Below are positions 22,236 through 24,862 of a stretch of 24,862 nt of DNA, piece by piece. Source of the stretch: an uncultured Prevotella sp. (GTDB lineage: Bacteria > Bacteroidota > Bacteroidia > Bacteroidales > Bacteroidaceae); NCBI GenBank assembly GCA_937898715.1, contig CALEKA010000016.1, forward strand, positions 1 through 24,862, in the 5' to 3' direction. Numbering within the stretch: position 1 is the first letter of the stretch; every line of letters starts with the position of its first letter. Position numbers and translations under genes: made by a program. Below the pieces are notes generated by a model. The model saw nothing but the letters and a program-made list of their open reading frames with translations. It did no database searches and had not been told where the DNA came from.

Positions 22236-22255
22236 CCCAAAAAAAGAACCTCCCC

Positions 22256-22861
22256 ATGCTATCCTCCCTATACAATAATCAAGGCTTACTTGAGGCAGGC
22301 TGCGACGAAGCAGGCCGTGGTTGCTTAGCAGGCAGCGTATATGCCGCCGCCGTGATATTCCCACCCGATTATCACAACCCCGACCTCAACGACTCCAAGA
22401 AGCTCACCGCAAAGCGCCGCTATGCCTTGCGCGAAATCATAGAGCGCGAAGCCTTAGCATGGGCAGTGGGGGTGGTCACACCCCAAGAGATCGACGAGAT
22501 AAATATCCTCAACGCATCCATCCTCGCCATGCATCGCGCCCTCGACCAGCTCAAGGTTCGCCCAAAGTATGTCATCGTCGATGGCAACCGCTTCAAGCCC
22601 TATCGCGACCTGCCCCATCAGACCATCGTCAAGGGCGATGGCAAATATCTCTCCATCGCTGCCGCCTCTATCTTGGCAAAGACCTATCGTGACGACTACA
22701 TGCACGCCCTCCACAAGGAGTACCCTTACTATGGTTGGGATCACAACGCAGGCTACCCCACACTCGAGCACCGCCGCGGCATCCTCGAGCACGGCCTCAC
22801 CCCCTACCACCGCCTCTCCTTTAGCGGATTAGGCGAACAGCAGCTCCCCTTCGCAGATTGA
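22256..22861 (+). CDS. rnhB: Ribonuclease HII
   Basis: The 201-residue enzyme has the RNase HII motifs: AGCDEAGRGCLAG (Asp17 and Glu18), NDSKKLTAKRR, VIVDGN (Asp109), and KGDGKYLSIAAASILAKTYRD with the last acidic site. HNAGYPTLEHRRGI near the C-terminus is typical of the family. It cuts the RNA strand of RNA-DNA hybrids, including single ribonucleotides in DNA. ATG 22256 gives the usual length. A 10-bp hairpin follows about 90 bases after the stop. The partner topA lies downstream after a repeat-rich gap; both limit R-loops, but there is no sign that they share a transcript. Confidence 0.96.
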   Translation: MLSSLYNNQGLLEAGCDEAGRGCLAGSVYAAAVIFPPDYHNPDLNDSKKLTAKRRYALREIIEREALAWAVGVVTPQEIDEINILNASILAMHRALDQLKVRPKYVIVDGNRFKPYRDLPHQTIVKGDGKYLSIAAASILAKTYRDDYMHALHKEYPYYGWDHNAGYPTLEHRRGILEHGLTPYHRLSFSGLGEQQLPFAD

Positions 22862-22874
22862 AGCCAAGAATCCC

Positions 22875-22920
22875 CTAAAAATACTAGAATTCATAGAATT
22901 CCTAGAAATACTAGAATAAC
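22875..22920. repeat. CTAG-rich degenerate repeat after rnhB
   Basis: Three CTAG sites with the ATACTAGAAT and TTCCTAGAAAT pattern form a third location of the family found at 16881-16987 and 22170-22235. Confidence 0.7.
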
Positions 22921-22949
22921 AAGCACCCATAGAATCTCTCTTCCCCCAA

Positions 22950-22981
22950 CAATGCCCTCAGCCCAACGCTCGAGGGCATTG
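22950..22981. terminator. Hairpin after rnhB
   Basis: CAATGCCCTC (22950-22959) pairs perfectly with GAGGGCATTG (22972-22981) around a 12-base loop. No T-run follows, so termination is possible but not assured. Confidence 0.5.
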
Positions 22982-23013
22982 AGCGTGTAATATAATAGGC
23001 GGCGGCTCGGAAA

Positions 23014-23389
23014 TAAAAATTCAAGTTTTCTCTAAAGAAAGTCTTCTTTATCTCGTGGGCATGTGATTGGAATACTCATCTTAATATCGGATTTAGAATG
23101 GGTGGGCTGAAAGCCCAATGATATTCATAGCCCAGGGCATCGCCCTGGGTATCCCGTAAGCAGTATTGTTTCGCCCTGTAAGGGCAAAAGTAGAAATAGA
23201 TTGTCCTTACTTCTGCCCTTACAGGGCGTATCGTTCTTGATTATCTCTACCCAAGGCGTTGCCTTGGGCTATGGAATTCATTGGGCTTTCAGCCCGCCCA
23301 TTCTAAATCCGAAATTAAGATGAGTATTCCTATCACATGCCCACGACATAAAGAAACGACTTTCTTTAGAGAAAAACTTCAGTAAAAAT
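23014..23389. mobile_element. 362-bp palindromic element (MITE-like) with 7-bp target duplication
   Basis: The element (23021-23382) is one large near-perfect inverted repeat with arms of about 175 bases and a 13-base loop (23194-23206). Matching landmarks on both arms: CTCTAAAGAAAGTC, TCGTGGGCATGTGAT, GGAATACTCATCTTAAT, GGGCTGAAAGCCCAATG and CGCCCTGTAAGGGC. Each arm carries three small hairpins of its own, for example CCCAGGGC-ATC-GCCCTGGG. TAAAAAT flanks it on both sides (23014-23020 and 23383-23389). Removing the element and one TAAAAAT restores a sequence like the uninterrupted repeat at 23551-23610. It codes for no protein. Confidence 0.85.
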
Positions 23390-23411
23390 AAAAAGTCTTA
23401 GCCTTTTTATT
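23387..23411. terminator. A/T-rich hairpin, first copy
   Basis: AATAAAAAG (23387-23395) pairs with CTTTTTATT (23403-23411) with a 7-base loop. The same hairpin recurs at 23563-23587 before topA. Confidence 0.6.
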
Positions 23412-23421
23412 TTGTATTTCT

Positions 23422-23608
23422 CTCGCCTTGCACTTTTCGGCTTCGCCGCAAAGTAGGCGGCGGCTCGGAAGAATCAATGAAAAAACACGTTTTTTCCTTG
23501 CTTCTTCTCTCGCCTTGCACTTTTCGGCTTCGCCGCAAAGTAGGCTGCGGCTCGGAAATAAAAATAAAAAGTCTTCGCCTTTTTATTTTGTATTTCTCTC
23601 GCCTTGCA
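23422..23608. repeat. Repeat units upstream of topA, period 87-89 bp
   Basis: A 48-base unit, CTCGCCTTGCACTTTTCGG followed by CTTCGCCG, CAAAGTAGG and CGGCGGCTCGGA, occurs at 23422-23469 and 23509-23556 with one difference. A truncated third copy (CTCGCCTTGCACT) starts at 23598 and runs into the topA promoter. The tail of another copy (TAGGCGGCGGCTCGG) is at 22996-23010, cut off by the palindromic element. The spacers differ in sequence, but both contain A/T hairpins (GAAAAAA-CACG-TTTTTTC at 23478-23495; AATAAAAAG/CTTTTTATT at 23563-23587). Confidence 0.85.
23563..23587 (+). terminator. A/T-rich hairpin directly upstream of the topA promoter
   Basis: AATAAAAAG (23563-23571), loop TCTTCGC, CTTTTTATT (23579-23587), and the sequence continues with T. 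It would block read-through from upstream and overlaps the topA -33 box by one base. Confidence 0.65.
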
Positions 23609-23617
23609 CTACTTTTG
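23587..23617 (+). promoter_or_regulatory. Bacteroidetes-type promoter for topA
   Basis: TTTG (23587-23590), 19 bases, TACTTTTG (23610-23617): a perfect consensus. The spacer is the start of the CTCGCCTTGCA repeat. The gene starts 20 bases after the -7 element, so the leader is very short. Confidence 0.88.
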
Positions 23618-23636
23618 CACCATCAAACAATAACTT

Positions 23637-24862
23637 ATGCAGAAGAACTTAGTAATCGTAGAGTCTCCAGCCAAAGCAAAGACTATCGAAAAGTTCCTGG
23701 GCTCCGACTATAAAGTGATGTCCAGCTACGGACATATTCGTGACCTCAAGAAGAAAAACTTTGGCGTTGACCTCAAGACGTTCGAACCTCAATATGAGAT
23801 ACCAGCCGATAAGAAACACGTGGTGAGCGACCTCCGCGCACAAGCCAAAAAGTCGGAGGCCGTATGGCTCGCATCCGATGAGGACCGCGAAGGAGAAGCT
23901 ATCTCATGGCACTTGGCAGAGGTGCTTGGGCTTGACCCCAAAGAGACCCGCCGCATCGTGTTCCATGAAATCACCAAGCCTGCTATCCTCGCGGCCATTC
24001 AGCACCCACGACATATCGACCTCAACCTCGTAGACGCACAGCAAGCACGACGTGTGCTCGACCGACTGGTAGGTTTCAAAATCTCGCCCGTACTCTGGCG
24101 CAAAGTGCGTCCCAGCCTCTCGGCAGGTCGTGTGCAGAGCGTCGCAGTAAGACTCATCGTAGAGCGCGAACGCGAGATTCAGCAGTTTAAGCCCGAGGCA
24201 GCTTACCGCGTGACGGCTCTCTTCAACGTGCCAGCAAAAGATGGCGCCCCCGCTGCCGTACTCAAAGCAGAACTCAACCAACGATTCAGCACAAAGGCAG
24301 AGGCTGAGGCTTTCCTCCAAGAGTGTCAAGGCGCTACCTTCAGCATAAGCGACATCGTGACCCGTCCAGCACGCCGCACACCTGCACCCCCATTCACTAC
24401 CTCTACGCTGCAGCAGGAAGCAGCCCGCAAGTTGGGCTTCCCCGTGGCACTGACCATGCGTGTGGCGCAAGGACTATACGAGTCGGGACTCATCACTTAT
24501 ATGCGTACCGACTCGATGAACCTCTCCGACCTCTGTCTCAATAGCTGCGGACCGCTCATCACAGAGACCATGGGCAAGGAATACCACCAGCGCCGCACCT
24601 ATCATACTCACTCTAAGGGAGCACAGGAGGCACACGAAGCCATCCGACCCACCGACATGACGCGTCAGACCATCACGGGCGATGCACGTGCCAAACGTCT
24701 CTATGAGTTGATATGGAAGCGCACCATCGCCTGCCAGATGGCAGACGCTCAGCTCGAACGCACTACAGTAAGCATTCAAGTGAACTCCTCAGACGCAGCT
24801 AACGGCTCAACCAACGGAAGCCCAAAGAATGCATCCTCAGACGCAACCAACGGAAGCCCAAA
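23637..24862 (+). CDS. topA: DNA topoisomerase I (N-terminal 408 codons; cut by window edge)
   Basis: The open frame runs from ATG 23637 to the end of the window. It begins MQKNLVIVESPAKAKTIEKF, the TOPRIM start with Glu9, and has the acidic motif ASDEDREGEAISWHL (Asp81, Asp83, Glu85), LSAGRVQSVAVRLI, PPFTTSTLQQEA and the active-site Tyr288 in GLITYMRTDS. HSKGAQEAHEAIRPTD follows. It relaxes negative supercoils by cutting one strand through a 5' phosphotyrosine. After QLERTTVSIQV (381), where the family continues with a short beta-hairpin, there is a low-complexity stretch of Ser, Asn, Ala, Gly and Asp. Its DNA is repeated and continues beyond the window. Promoter and leader are directly upstream. 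Confidence 0.97.
   Translation, partial: MQKNLVIVESPAKAKTIEKFLGSDYKVMSSYGHIRDLKKKNFGVDLKTFEPQYEIPADKKHVVSDLRAQAKKSEAVWLASDEDREGEAISWHLAEVLGLDPKETRRIVFHEITKPAILAAIQHPRHIDLNLVDAQQARRVLDRLVGFKISPVLWRKVRPSLSAGRVQSVAVRLIVEREREIQQFKPEAAYRVTALFNVPAKDGAPAAVLKAELNQRFSTKAEAEAFLQECQGATFSISDIVTRPARRTPAPPFTTSTLQQEAARKLGFPVALTMRVAQGLYESGLITYMRTDSMNLSDLCLNSCGPLITETMGKEYHQRRTYHTHSKGAQEAHEAIRPTDMTRQTITGDARAKRLYELIWKRTIACQMADAQLERTTVSIQVNSSDAANGSTNGSPKNASSDATNGSP
24785..24862 (+). repeat. In-frame tandem repeat inside topA (partial)
   Basis: TCCTCAGACGCA appears at 24787-24798 and again at 24832-24843, each followed by an AACGG tract. AACCAACGGAAGCCCAAA appears at 24809-24826 and at 24845-24862. The repeat is in frame and encodes SSDA, TNGSPK and similar. 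The window ends inside it, so the copy number is unknown. Confidence 0.8.

Noticed and set aside
23422..23608. CRISPR-like pattern (48-base repeats with differing spacers)
   Set aside because: Only two full repeats, with spacers that are A/T hairpins of 39-41 bases. No cas genes are in the window, and the last unit merges with a promoter. The arrays at 5224-5286 and 18582-18676 have no spacers at all.
23428..23713. Short ORFs just upstream of topA (23428-23652 and 23477-23713)
   Set aside because: They are translations of the 48-base repeat, and the second overlaps the clear topA start in another frame.

Overview
This window looks like chromosomal DNA from a member of the Bacteroidales (Bacteroidetes), probably Prevotellaceae or a close relative. 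The evidence is: promoters of the Bacteroidetes type (TTTG, 19-20 bp, TAnnTTTG) in front of several genes; almost no Shine-Dalgarno sequences before start codons; a TonB-dependent-receptor-like outer membrane barrel; a periplasmic TonB_C protein; and a rpsU-xerC-hpf cluster of the Bacteroidales type. The genus-level assignment is a guess.

Layout. 1-700: 3' end of a 23S rRNA gene, a 5S rRNA gene and a terminator, closing an rRNA operon. 1168-5046: a secreted protein with a TonB_C domain, a long perfect hairpin, and a large outer membrane beta-barrel receptor. 5687-8557: three envelope genes in a row (L,D-transpeptidase lipoprotein, NlpC/P60 peptidase, CapA-type metallophosphatase), followed by a small MscS channel (8636-9526). 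9963-11547: rpsU, xerC and hpf; hpf carries a perfect Shine-Dalgarno, the exception in this window. 11754-12474: one tRNA-Asp and two tRNA-Asn genes on the minus strand, each transcription unit with its own promoter and terminator, with REP-like repeats between them. 12584-18409: a PfkB sugar/nucleoside kinase, an S41 PDZ protease, hisS and a GltD/GltA-type flavoprotein. 18690-22170: sufC-sufD-sufS (iron-sulfur cluster assembly, with no sufB beside them), then rnhB. 23637-end: topA, cut by the window edge.

The genes are mostly housekeeping. The unusual content is between them. Several families of short repeats fill nearly every intergenic gap: AT-rich arrays (CTAAACTTATTAAA-type and TACTTATTACTT-type), CTAG-rich arrays, GC-rich REP-like palindromes (ACGCGTC and GCCGAGCCGC types), and a 362-bp near-perfect palindrome at 23021-23382. 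The palindrome looks like a non-autonomous mobile element: it is flanked by a 7-bp direct repeat and interrupts one copy of a local repeat whose uninterrupted copy lies 170 bp downstream. Some repeats run into genes: the last codons of the outer membrane receptor and of hisS lie inside repeat copies. The topA promoter sits at the edge of a repeat copy. I found no CRISPR array, phage, transposase gene or defence system.
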